Positions 25,127 to 37,160 of a DNA stretch of 64,000 nucleotides are shown one piece after another. The stretch's first letter is position 1, and every line of letters starts with the position of its first letter. The notes under the pieces are model-generated. The model was not told where the DNA came from. It saw nothing but the letters and a program-made list of their open reading frames with translations, and made no database searches. Origin of the DNA: Sipunculus nudus (Eukaryota; Annelida; Sipuncula; Golfingiida; Sipunculidae); contig CM049313.1 of the NCBI GenBank assembly GCA_026874595.1, forward strand, positions 37,478,659-37,542,658, read 5' to 3'. A program made the translations under genes and the position numbers.

Positions 25127-25867
25127 CTAAAAAAAAAGTAAACAATGTCAGTGAAACGAACTACATTCATACATAAATGTATGATTTGGCCGTATGTGTG
25201 TCATTTGCCTGTACGACACGCGTACTGGCTGTCAGAGTGCCAATACATCCTTCATCGAGGAACGTCATTTTTGACAACGCCTCATGGCCTACAAATACGC
25301 TGTCCCTTGATATAAACCAAACTATTCGATAGCATTTTTAGTATACTTTCTAACAACATAAACCATGAGCGAGAAAAATTCCGTTTTGAATTTCAGACCT
25401 CATGAATACAAGCATGACTCGCATTGGTTATTGGATGGTAGCCAATGTGTACGCGATACAGGAAATGACCCGCTACCATAGAGAAGGAGTTTAATTATTG
25501 GTTGTGAGTTCACATGGATTCTTTTGTATTAATACATCATTCATGCCTAATGTTTAGATTATGAGTTGTTTAACCCGCTATCAATGCAAAATGATAGAAG
25601 ACCACTGCAGTGCATTCTACTGTATGGCTTGTATTACGACTCAATTTAAGTTTACCAATCCAATATAAATGCCTACGCGTCTCTTGATTATTCATGGTTG
25701 CCGAAAAAAACTGGCAAAAGTACCTTTATAAATCATTCCAAAAGTCATTCTTATTCACATTTGTTCCATAAATTTTGATGAAGTTTCTCTTTCCTAATAT
25801 TTTTGAAAATGAGTAAAACTTTAAAATTATAAATATAGTTATTCTAAACGTACAGTAAAATAAAAAC
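25127..25867 (-). other. Intron of the GPCR gene (start of it)
   Basis: By orientation this is intronic to the GPCR: the acceptor lies at 25127-25128 with a nine-T tract beside it. No upstream exon with TM1-3 content was seen from here to the right edge, so the intron is long, the exons are divergent, or they lie outside. Confidence 0.55.
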
Positions 25868-27463
25868 AAAGGACCTGTGGGTCATGTCGCTCAGTTAAAA
25901 CTCATTATGAGTATATTTTCACAAAAATCTAACTTATTGGGTCTTTTCCCTTTTCAGGTGAACCACATGTGGAAGATGGAATGTTTAGGATGAAAATGCT
26001 GGCTTTAAATGCATCCACAGTCTTTTTAATGAAGTGGGGCCTGTGACCCTGACTGTTGACCTCAAGACTGAAAAATCAAATTGGTTCTTACTTGAGTGAT
26101 GGGACATATATAAGTCAAGTTTAATATCCATTTGACAATCCAAACTGGAATTATCATCTGGAAACAAATATGTAGACAGATGGCCCCTTTGACATTGCCT
26201 TTGGCTTTGTGACCCCACATCAAGAAATTTCTTCTGCTATTAGTAGATGAGCAAAATGTGGAAGATGTAAGGTGTGAGATGAAAGTTTGGCTTTAAATGC
26301 ATCCACAACTTTTTATAGAGGTGGCTTTGTGACCTTGATCTTTGACCCCCATGACCCAAGAAAATCAAAAGGGGTTTTATTTTAGTGGTGTACCGTATAT
26401 TAGTCAAGTTTGAAACCAATATTTCAATCCAACCAGGAGTTATCATCTGACAACAATATGCTGACAGATTACCCCTGTGACCTTGACCTTTGACCTCATG
26501 ACCCCAAAATCAAAAGAGGTCTTACTCTAGTGGTGGGCCATATATTAGTCAAGTTTCTTAATCTAAACTGGAGTTATCGTTCAGAAAAAAATGTGGACAG
26601 ATGACCACTGTGACCTTGACCTTTGACTTTGTAACCCTAACATCTCCTATTTGCAGGTCACCTTTATGTGTTAGATGGAAAAATTTGGCTTAAAATGCAA
26701 CAACAATCTTTCTAAATAAGTGGGTACTGTGACCTTGACCTTTGACCGCATGACCCAAAAATCGATAAATTTCTTGCTTTAGAGGTGGGCCATATATTAT
26801 TAAAGTTTGAAATTGTCAAACCAAACTTGAGTTATCATCAGGAAACGTATCCCACGGACATACAGAGGGACGGAGAAGGTGATTACTAAAAGGCATCCGT
26901 TTATTCAAACAGGGCCTTAAAAACACACAAAGTTTGAAGACACTAGATGAAACTACAGTTGTAAATCTAAGAGCATCATTATAATTTGTCAGTCTCAAAC
27001 AAAAGGAAAAAAAACTTTAAAAATAGAAAAAAGTACAGGTGGTGCCACCAGTCTTCAGGAACTGAAGAAACCAGCCTTAATCAATAAACACATTTCTTGG
27101 GACAGTAGATGAAACCACAGTTGAGAAACTGACATTATTGCTGTCATTTGACGGTCTCAAAAACAGAAAAATTAATCGTAAAAATGTATTAAAATTTGCA
27201 GGTGGAGCCAACATTTTTCGGGAACTGACAACCCAAGTCATGGTCAAAATAAGATTCAGGGCAATCAATGCATTTATTATCTAGATACTTGAAGTTTTGT
27301 ATCTTTTTTTTCATTATTCTTACAACTTAAAAGCCCCATTGCTCTGATGACATAGGTCACAGTAACCTAATTTTAGGTTTCCAAGGAGACGGACCGACGG
27401 GCGACGGACGCTGACCGATCATTATAGCTCAGTTCACTTACAGTCAGCTGAGCTTAAAAAAAG
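25868..27463 (+). mobile_element. Dispersed repeat R1, copy B, with nuclear-receptor-like site array
   Basis: It starts GGACCTGTGGGTCATGTCGC. Its front half has at least five sub-repeats, each with a version of GTGACCTTGACCTTTGACC, at about 26042, 26328, 26477, 26611 and 26729. The strongest copies read TGACCTTGACCTTTGACC, which on the minus strand is GGTCAAAGGTCAAGGTCA: a DR1 site overlapping an extended ERR/SF-1-type half-site. The back half repeats the modules of copies A and C (GCCACCAGTCT, AAAGCCCCATTGCTC, AGGTTTCCAAGGAGA). It ends with AGCTCAG...CTGAGCT, a perfect stem, followed by an A-run. No ORF has coding content. It lies in the same orientation as A and C. Confidence 0.75.
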
Positions 27464-27593
27464 GATTGATCCCCAAGGCGAGCAAAGTTACCCGATGTTA
27501 TTAGTGCCTCCCCATGGTGAGTACTGTGTAGGAAAAAAAATGACTCTCATGGTTTACGTGCGCCATTATTGTGACGGAGTTTCAGGTATACAG

Positions 27594-28344
27594 TGTTACA
27601 GATGTCTGTGTGCAGGGATGTTCCATGTGTTGTTGACATTTGGTTCGTGTAGCAAGCATAGCTCGTTGCCATGACAGCATCGCCTGGCCGTGCCGGACCG
27701 GCCCGCGTGTGAACCCTGACATGTGGAGACACAGCGTTCTTGTTCTAGATGTTTCCTGTAACGCGTGTGTACTAAGTTTAATGTATTGTTCTTTAGATTG
27801 TTCGGGAAATGGAAAGTTCTCGGCTTGAGAAAAGAAGCTATAAATAGTTTCTGTGTTTTAGAGCCGGGAGACAGGAGAGAAATATTTCAGCGGACACAGA
27901 AGCGTGTAAGTCAGTTGTTGACCTTTTCCGATAAGTGCGGCAATTATAGATTTTCTTCTAAATTTATGACGGATCTTATATAGTCTTCAGTTTGCTTTCG
28001 GCATTATAACAAGAACTTCACTTTGGGATTACAACGGATGTATTATGTGAATGAACTTGACTGTTATTCTCTGAGAAGGTCTATGTGAACTGTTCATCTG
28101 GGTTGTACGTTATAAAGGACTTGTTATCGCTGTGACAGTGGTGGAATCCCAGCACTGTACACTTTATTTAAATACTTGTGTTGATTTGCTGTTGTACTGT
28201 CGTTATTCTGTGGAATTGTATTGATTTAGTGTATTGTCATGTTAGGATTGTTTTAAGAATAAAATTATAAATATTTTTGTTAACAAAAAAACCACTGACT
28301 TCTTTATTCATTCCCCTAGACATTTCACGCTGCCTAGTGTTACA
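27594..28344 (+). mobile_element. Candidate solo LTR (tentative)
   Basis: Both ends carry TGTTACA within the direct repeat AGTGTTACAGA. Inside are a consensus TATAAATA (about 27839), a purine-rich segment downstream where a transcript could begin, and an AATAAA signal (about 28258) followed by a GT/T-rich tail: the U3-R-U5 order of an LTR. The start is TG and the end CA. No target duplication could be confirmed and no internal retroelement genes adjoin it. The alternative is a short unrecognised transcription unit. The open frames 27640-27983 are not called. Confidence 0.35.
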
Positions 28345-28519
28345 GAATCTGAATTTTTTTTTATCTCCATTACAAAATTTATGTTCGTTACGACTACGCG
28401 AACTGTTGACATTAGGTTCCGTAACATTAGTATGAGGGAATATAATTGATAATTATGGACGCTAAATTCGATACTTATTTTAGAGCCAAAATAAAATATA
28501 CATTTCTTTGCGATGAGGT

Positions 28520-28850
28520 AAAGTTGGGGGTTAATAATCTGATATCTGATGTCTGTCTCATCCGACTTAACACTTTGTTTTCAAGTCTTTAGAGCCTGTT
28601 CATTTGTGTAGCTTTTCTCGGTTCCCTGGGGAGCATACAAACCAAGTAGCCATAACAGGCACTAGAAGGTTATTCGTTCTACAATGGCCTGCCACCCATG
28701 ACCAATATCCATTCACTCATGGGTCGAGCAAGCGCACCCTTGTGTGAAAGACATTGGCTAGGAGTCTTTGCGGTCTGAACGGGACGCAAACCCAGAACCT
28801 TGCGGTCACAAGTTAAACGTTTTAACCATTACGCTATAAGGCTCCATCCT
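28520..28850 (-). mobile_element. tRNA-derived SINE, copy 2
   Basis: On the minus strand the head reads GGAGCCTTATAGCG, then an A-box-like TAGCGTAATGGTTAA and a B-box-like GGTTCTGGGTTTGCGTCCC. The body (plus-strand TTCTCGGTTCCCTGGGGAGC and GAAGGTTATTCGTTCTAC) matches 12280-12590, and the tail contains CTCATCCGACTTAACAC, which recurs at 55085-55165. Confidence 0.75.
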
Positions 28851-28993
28851 TACCCGGCTGGTAAAAAATACATGCATTTGTATCGCACACCAGGACCTTT
28901 ACGGGACTCGCTTTATATATTTTAGGATTAGATCACAAAGAACACACACATTTTCCAAATATTTCTTTATAATAATATATATATATATATTTA

Positions 28994-29024
<31 letters not shown>

Positions 29025-29276
29025 CTTTTCCCTGATATGGTTATATACAAATATATATTTTCACATTTATAAAATAATTTAAGCAAGGCACATGTGTACT
29101 TGGATAAATTATGTCAGTTCCTGATACTGTTTTTCACAACTGATTGCTTTGCTTGAGATTAAAGCTGAACTTTAAGACGCGTTGCCGGGTCTCTTGTTTT
29201 AGATTTACAAGTGACATGTGTTTGTATTAATGACTTTGCATGCATGGAGACGCAGCATATAACAGAACAGTTCGAC
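28851..29276. other. Unassigned, with imperfect TA microsatellite
   Basis: A TA-rich interrupted run lies at about 28974-29022. No gene recognised. Confidence 0.6.
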
Positions 29277-29304
29277 AGTTTTTCCTAAATCCTGGATCCG
29301 TCCA
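29277..29304 (-). mobile_element. hAT-like MITE end fragment
   Basis: TTTTTCCTAAATCCTGGATCC is the reverse complement of the left end of the MITE at 43343 (GGATCCAGGATTTAGGAAAA), with only a few mismatches at the outer end. The other end is missing. Confidence 0.5.
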
Positions 29305-29676
29305 TGGCGAGTTAAGTCAGACTAACTCCCAGTTCATCACAGTCACTGGGAAAAGGGTATCATTGAGACGTACGTACCGCAGGATAACCTGACAATAGCG
29401 ATCTGAATCCAGTAGGAACTAGGACTTCTTACCTTATAAATTGATGATATGTCTAAGAATCTTCAGGGTTTAAATCCCCCCGGCCATTGTGATAGTCAAT
29501 AATATCGATGTTGCCAGTTTGTGTTCTTATGTTACAATTATTTGGTTATATAATTATTTTTTTTAAAGTTATTAGGAATTCGTGCATGGTTTGCGTAGTT
29601 TATATTTTTATTAACTTCCATTGCACTCGAGGCCTAGTAATATTCATTATATGTTCGAAACACAGCCTACATCTTG

Positions 29677-29678
<2 letters not shown>

Positions 29679-29745
<67 letters not shown>
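29679..29745. repeat. (AT)n microsatellite
   Basis: About 33 uninterrupted AT dinucleotides. Poly-IY open frames across it are artefacts. Confidence 0.95.
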
Positions 29746-29748
<3 letters not shown>

Positions 29749-32700
29749 TCTACGCATCAAGATGCCGGATTGCTTAGCAACGAGCGCTGCCGTTTTCCTT
29801 TTAAATGAAGCATATGGTTTCCGTCATTGTAGGTTGTGTCAGAGATTACCAGTGGCAGGGCCAGGCGCGTGACGTGATTGAAAACGGTGTTTTATTTAGG
29901 ATCCCGGAATAGATGGCGTAACTTCTGCCTCGTAACTTGATCTTGCTTTATAGCAAATAAGTTAAGGCAATACTTGCTTATTCAGCAGTTTATGAAGCCA
30001 AGAGCCAGACTCTTACAGCTGTCCAATCACACACGACGTAACATATACCAGTCTGATATAAATCCATGCAGTTACATAAACAGTGACATCCCCGTCCTGC
30101 GGTTCAACTGTATTTCTAGCTTTTATCGTATGTTTTTGCTAATCAACGCAGAAGACAAATTTTACAAGCTAAAACATAATTCAATTATCATTTTCGTTTT
30201 TAAAATCTTGCTGCTTTTTGCCGTAAAATTGTATGTACAAAATGATAACCTCTGGTCAAGATGGTGCCATGCCTTATACTGGAGTAAAACCATACAGATT
30301 AAAAGGAATGAAATATCTTCTTTCCGTAGCTTAAGAGATAGAATCAGTTTTAATTTTATACATGTGAATTCTATCATCGACCCTAGGGCATGCATAATAG
30401 AGGGAAAAAAAGTTTAACTTTTACAAATATTTATTTACTCATAATAAAATGATATGCAAAAATTCTGTTTCAAGTGAATAACTGTCAATATAAAATATAT
30501 TTTAAGATTCAAATAAAATGTTAAACATATTTTTTCAAATTCAAAAGTATTAAATTCTACGAGAGCCACAGGATTTCTATTCAGAAGCCAGCCTCGTTCC
30601 CGTCTCAATGCCAGAGGGGAGTATTAAAGGGCGAGCAATTGAGCAGCTGATATCATGACTTGAGTCACACCCACCACCTCCAAACCCCAGACTCCGAAGT
30701 GTTAATTTTCTACCTTTTCTTTTTCCATTTTTCTAGTTTCACCTCGCCGAGAAATCGGATAGTCGTCATTACGTGTATACGCCTGCAGACAGGTCGTTGG
30801 CCACAACGCTCCAACGTTCCTGTTTACACCCTCTGTCACCAAATATATATGTAACCATACTGTATGGACAAAGAAAATTTTTCGTGAAGTTTTTTTTATG
30901 ATATCACCTGTAATATGTTCATTGATTTATCATGAAATTACTGTAGGGAGTTCAGCAACAGACAGGAATTCTAACATACTGCCATGTAGTAATTTCAATA
31001 AACAGCTAATTTCCCATGGTCTGCAATACCGTGTACAGGGTGGATCTGATCAACTACTGATAAATTTTCTCAAAGAAAACATAACAAAGACACCCGAACA
31101 AGTTATCACATAGTCTGATAAATGAGGCAATCCTCCATGATTACACAGGAATGTATTCCCTTTTTTTTGGTATTCATTACAAAAATTTAAACACAGCGTA
31201 TACAATTCCACACAAAGATACTCAAAATTACTAATGACACTTTCGTTCATATTTCCTTATTCCCCTGTCCAGATCCTGAAAACTCAAACAAACGGTTGGA
31301 TGCTCATGTTTATTTGTACTTTTTAAGCGTAAGTTTGGCGCCGGACGTCAGAAATTTTCTGTAACTTCATGATTTTTTTTTAAATAGCTCCCACTATTCG
31401 CGTGGAGTAACTTTCTTTGGGTGTTGGCAACTTGCGTATGGACTTAACTGGTCACTATAAAATTCAGTGGCGGAAATATAAACGTTTCAGTACGGTCCAG
31501 AAACTGGTGAACCAGCAAGCGAATTAGACAAACACTTACCATTGTTTTAAAGAATATATATAAATGATTACAAATAAAGGTACTCGTATACCAAAAGTGC
31601 ATAAACATATAAAGCAATAAGCAATATAAAATACGTCCTAACTATCCGCATTGTTCCGTCTTTTCCTATACAGAGAAGCATTTACTTGTTATATTAAAAG
31701 ATTATATATCTGTCATCCTTAATTCATGATCATTTCAAATAAATTTCTAGAGTCTCGGATGATTTTATAAGTTAACGCTTTGATTCCAAGAAACAAGAAA
31801 GTGAATAACAATGATTTCTTGGAATTAAAATATTCAAAGTATGATTTCAATTGTGCATTACATTCTGTTGATAATCTTTGATGATCCATTAATCAAAGGA
31901 AAAATAAAATATGGACATATTTTAGCGTATTCACAGGCACAGCGACTTCAAAAATTGAAGAAGAAAGACAATTTTTGTGATATGTTAATAGGGATAAAAA
32001 TTAGATCTACAGAAATACAAGTTTGGATAAAAATTAATATGAACACCTTAATAAATCCCTTGGGAAGATTTACCAAAAAAAATTTAAAAATCATTTCCAG
32101 GAAAAAACTTTCTGACTTTGACTCCAGAATCTTGCACATGGTACAACTAAATAAAGTGGATGGCATGACTTTAATGGTTTTGATTTTAATATAATGATGG
32201 TCATAATAATGATATAGTGATGTTGATAATATCTTTGTAATAATTAATATAATTTATTATGATGATTTTACTTATATGAAATGCTGATGAGGCAACAGTA
32301 TTGATGATGATTATGATGATGAAATTACAGTTTTGATGATGCATCTATATTAATGATGAAAATGTGACTTCAATAATGCTGATGATATGATATATTTATG
32401 ATACTCTGACTATAGTGATGATGATGCTGATAAAATCAATGATTATTGTGACTACTGATGAAGGAAAAAAAACATTTAAAAATGGAAAAATATGTACATA
32501 TATAACTATTTTCACATCTGGGACATTTTACATCGACTTTAGGATTTCAAAAACATTGAATATAAGGGTTAAAGTGCAATATGGTGTGTAAATATCGATA
32601 TAAATTCCCAAAGTCATTGTTTAGAATTTTCATTGCACATTAACTCTTAATACTTCTTCCTCGTAATACCCCTCTCTCTCAGCATGGAGTATTCCGTGTA

Positions 32701-35152
32701 CATGTTACGCCACCGGCGAAGATATGATAAATATTTTAGGACGGGAGCCAGTCTATAAACTTCCGTTGACATCTTCATCAACTCGCAGGTGAACTTTCCA
32801 CGCCTGCCCACCGATGAGTGGGGACTGATTTATGTGTACGGGCGTGATGTTTTGACGTATCGTTTGTCTACCAATCATCAAAACAAGTATAATACAGCAC
32901 CAATCTTCTGTGAAAGTGTACACGCCAGTTTGTCTAAGTGGGTTTAATAGCGGAGAGTGACAGCTGAAAGTGAGATGTATTGTTTTGCGTGGATTGTCTC
33001 TCACGTTTCATCTCCCCTCCAGGTAGAGCCAGTGCGCCCCAATTTTTATTCCTCGTCAAACTGACTGTGCGAGTTACCCAGCTCTCGCTTACTTCCACCT
33101 GAATAATTAGAAAGTCTTATCGTACATCTTTGAAATATCAGTATAATTCATATTTGACTGATGGCTATAATTATATTTAATTAATTCTTTGATATTCCTT
33201 TTAAAACTCTCAACTGCATAACACGCTTAATCTTACAAAGGAGTTTTATTTTAGAAAACCACTTAAGGAGCTGTTACGCAAGTTATTACTAACATGACAA
33301 TATATCATGTTGCGTTACTGTGGAATAGTAAATAATACATGCTTGACATTCTAGTTTCCTAGAAATACCTTTTTTTGTCTTGATGAATGCAATGAAGGCC
33401 CATCCATTTTAATTATTTGTGTTGTATCTCTGAATCCGGGTAATTCTTTAAAAAGTACCTGCAAGACAGGCGCTTCCTATCAGAAAGGTTAACATAATTA
33501 TCCCAATAATAAGCCCCCTGGCGGTAATGAATGTCAACGACCATTTCTTCATTTGTAAATGTGCCGTCGTCAGTGTCGTGACAAATTGCCCTGCGCAGTC
33601 ATAGATTTTGGCGACTTAGGGTTTTTTTTACAGAATTATGGCTAAAGATAATGATTCCCCTTGCACAGACTGACCGCAGAACAACCTTTCCTGAAAGTGG
33701 TACAAGAAACCAATGTCTTGATAATAAAATCCACACCTCCAATGCTTCAATTTTTTGTAGTCAAATGTCCAGTGCTATTTGGACAAGTCTATGTTCTTTA
33801 TTGGCGTAATGATAATTGTATCAGGTGAAACAGTCAGTTTGTGGAGGGAGACTGCAGACAAATTTCTGCGTTTGTAATGGCGTTGGCTCCGTCAGAATAA
33901 CAACTCAATTTGGGTAAAAATAATAATCCATAGGAAAGAGAAATAAATGTATTGGCGGAGAGCGAAATAAACCGTCAGTTTTGTTCATAATAGGCCTATA
34001 CTTCACAGCGATCAGGGGGATATACCTCTCTGGATCATGACATGTTTTTTCGGTACCATCCCGTTCTGGTCATTGGATAGAAAAGGGCAAGCCAATGTTT
34101 GTTTCGGCTCGATCCACGACATGTCCGTGTCGGTCCGCAATATGTGCGCCTCGGTTACCTCATAAAATTATATCGGCAAAATCTATATGTTGAAGCTAAA
34201 AAAAGAGACATGCGGCCTATATACATGAAGTGAACAGAGCTTACACTTTTGGCGAAAAGGCAGTTATTTAGATATACTTGCTCTTCCTTATATGGATAAA
34301 ATTCAGACGTTTCGTTTTTTAACGTATTTGGAAACTGTTGGACATGTTATTCCTACCACTCATGCATGCTACCTCTTTCTATACAGGTTTGCATGCCATG
34401 AAAATGGGTGTTAAATAAAAAATGAATATCATATCCTAATTATCATTACATTGCACACTCGTTTGTGTGGGTTAATATAATAGTTTAAACATTTGGAACT
34501 TTCTGAAAAAGGAATTTAAAAATTTGCAACCTAAAAAAGTTGACATACCCAGAACGGTCTATTTGTATATATTTGTATATATGTTAATGTTTTCTATTTG
34601 ACTAAGTCGTGTTGATCACAGGCAGACAGCAGATCTTTATCTGTATCTGTAATCTGTATCTGAAAAAGTTGAATTATAAGTCTGGCCGCATCCCGTTTCG
34701 GCCCCGGGGCACATCAATCTCCGTTTCGACCCTTGTCCAATCCGTTTCGGTCCCTCATAATCTATCTTCGCTTTGCTCCCGTTGTCTACAATGCTATATT
34801 ATATATGAATGCATGAAAGGTATGTGTGAGTGTGGCCTGCACACCCGAAAAAAGGTCATGAAATGCACTAACCTGTGGCGGTAAGATGCTTACAGACACA
34901 TTCGATCAGTCATGAAACTACCCCGTTGTTTGACTTGGCCAAACTGATTTTCAAACTTTAAAGAATGTTTAAGGAAAGCAACGTGGCCGTCAAGTGCGCA
35001 GATAAAGCGGAATTCAGCCTAGAACTATCCGGAGGGGTATGTTAAGAATGTGGAAGTTGAAAAGAATACGACTGTAACGTCCAGACAGGTGAGCATGAAA
35101 AATACACACACACAAGCAAAACTATATTTATATATATGTGTATATATATATA
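29746..35152. other. Long gene-free stretch
   Basis: No exon, SINE or MITE was recognised. About 32190-32470 is a degenerate GAT/TGA-rich tract. The segments 32690-33130 and 33400-33650 are non-repetitive and of more balanced composition and could be regulatory, but no decisive motif is present. Open frames such as 29974-30417, 31841-32194 and 32753-33004 have low-complexity or unrecognisable content. Confidence 0.5.
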
Positions 35153-36372
35153 CAGTGGAACCCCACAATTACGACCACCCTGGGGACTGAGCAAAGTGGT
35201 CGTAATTTTGGGGTGGTCGTATTTGTGAAACTCTTACCGTTGTCGCATATAACACGCTGATATTTAATGTGTATCAGAGTTTATCTATTGCATATCTTTA
35301 ATGTGAATTATAACAAAATATTTTACTGAGCGGAGGACCCTTATTATGAGTGCTTTTTGTGTGTGTAGCTGAACATATTTATTCATGATAAAAATTAATA
35401 TACATGTACACATACGTAGTGACTGATGATTTACAAATAATAACACTAAGGCAATACGATTATAACCTACTGAATGCATATTAAACATAATACGTGGCTT
35501 TCATATATTTAGCCTTCCGCTTGAGTATATATTGCGTGCATTTGAGTTTTCCCGACGCTAAACTGCTGAGCCATTTGGTGCTGACTGCGCGTGGTGTTGC
35601 CGCCTTGATAAACGCCACTTTATCCTTCAAGGAGAGCTCTATCAGAGGCATGGTTGCCTAACAGCAAGCAGTTTAAATGCAAACTTAACCAGTAGAGAAA
35701 TAAACTGACAACAATCTATCAGAAAAGGCAAGTAATTGGGAGGGATTTCCCCCCAATGCAAGCTTTATATATACATTTTACTGACTGTTTAATACTCAGT
35801 GTCAGTAAGGTATGAACACATTTAGGATTAACTAGGTCGTTATTTTTTACCAATGAGGATCGACCAATATGTGATGAGTTGAAATATTAAGCCCGCAACC
35901 CCACACTTAGGGTAGCTGTAATACAGGTGATCACTGAGGGGCAATTAGCATCTGACCCCAGGTGAGACCGGCTCAGGTCTCAGGCCGATGGTTACCCTCT
36001 TTGATCTATAACCTACACCTCAACGAGTCTCAGCGAAGACACCTAGTCGGGAAGATATGCGGGACCAGATTAACACTTGGGTTAAGAAACCTTGTAATCC
36101 GCTTTGATCTTTCGTTAAGGCGCCTGTGACAAGACGCAGCCATTGACTCGTGACAAATGTTGTTTCAGTACTTCTCGGCGGTGGTCGCATTAGCGGGGTC
36201 GCATTAGCGCTGGGGCCAGGAAATCTGGTCGTAATTCTGAATTCAGGGGTGGTCGTAAATTTTTGAGTCATTTTTAAACATAAATAAACTATAAAAATTC
36301 GGGACCAAGCAAAATGGTTGTAATTGTGGGGTGGTCGCAATTGTGGGGTGGTCGCAAGGCGGGGTTCCACTG
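35153..36372. mobile_element. pogo-like MITE 1 (1,220 bp), flanked by TA repeats
   Basis: The left end is CAGTGGAACCCCACAATTAC and the right end, inverted, CAGTGGAACCCCGCCTTGCG. TA dinucleotides flank both (35151-35152 and 36373-36374), as in Tc1/mariner-pogo insertions. Subterminal regions repeat forms of GGGGTGGTCGTAATT and its relatives several times at each end. There is no transposase frame, so it is non-autonomous. The left flank is a short TA-rich run and the right flank a long (TA)n run. Confidence 0.75.
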
Positions 36373-36375
36373 TAT

Positions 36376-36450
<75 letters not shown>
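36373..36450. repeat. (TA)n microsatellite between two MITEs
   Basis: A 78-bp TA run with one short interruption near 36388, bounded exactly by the two pogo-like elements. Confidence 0.95.
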
Positions 36451-36453
<3 letters not shown>

Positions 36454-36631
36454 TGAAACCTCGTTGTGTCGAAGTCGGAGGGACCCCCAGAAAACTTCGA
36501 CACATCCGAGGTTCGACACAAGCGGGTTTTATTTGGTAATAATTTAACTAGAGCTGTCCTGAATATCGAGTCTGTAACTTCGACGTATGCGGGGCATTCG
36601 ACTTAACCGAGTTCGACACAACGAGGTTACA

Positions 36632-36634
<3 letters not shown>
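36451..36634. mobile_element. pogo-like MITE 2 (184 bp)
   Basis: Ends are CAGTGAAACCTCGTTGTGTC at the left and, inverted from the right, CAGTGTAACCTCGTTGTGTC, followed by matching GAA and GAACTCGG text. TA flanks on both sides continue into TA microsatellites. Internal TTCGACACA-type motifs occur repeatedly. Too short to encode anything; a typical MITE of the pogo/Tigger type. Confidence 0.85.

Positions 36635-36701
<67 letters not shown>
36635..36701. repeat. (TA)n microsatellite right of MITE 2
   Basis: About 33 TA dinucleotides starting immediately at the MITE border. Confidence 0.95.
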
Positions 36702-36704
<3 letters not shown>

Positions 36705-37047
36705 AAATAATGAAATATTGTGAGATTTATTGAAATATACCACGCAAAACTATAATATTTATTTACAGAGCACAACTGGTATTCTAATCACTGCATGGTT
36801 GCTATAGAAATTAATAAAAAAAGTGAGGTCAGAATTCTATGGGCGGTTATTTTCCCCTGATGTTTTCTAATACGTCTGATCTGCAAATCTGTTGACAATA
36901 CTCTTAACATAGATCATGCATACTGTATGTGCATACTGTATTTAAATGCTACACGGTATCTATATATACACGTCCAATAACACGTAATATGACTACTGGT
37001 TCATTGATCAGCAGTTACGTATAGATATCTTATCTTTCAGTTATAAG

Positions 37048-37048
<1 letters not shown>

Positions 37049-37113
<65 letters not shown>
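37049..37113. repeat. (AT)n microsatellite
   Basis: AT run with a single TTTA interruption near 37081. Confidence 0.95.
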
Positions 37114-37117
<4 letters not shown>

Positions 37118-37160
37118 ACCAGTTGTTTTCTCTCAGCCTATGATTATTGGTAATACCGGC

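Noticed and set aside
29974-30417. 147-codon plus-strand frame
   Set aside because: No domain, signal peptide or repeat structure; a 77-codon antisense frame overlaps it; composition is like the flanks.
36020-36775. Several poly-Ile-Tyr open frames of 75-161 codons
   Set aside because: They are produced by the TA microsatellites and MITE ends; no domain or splice support.
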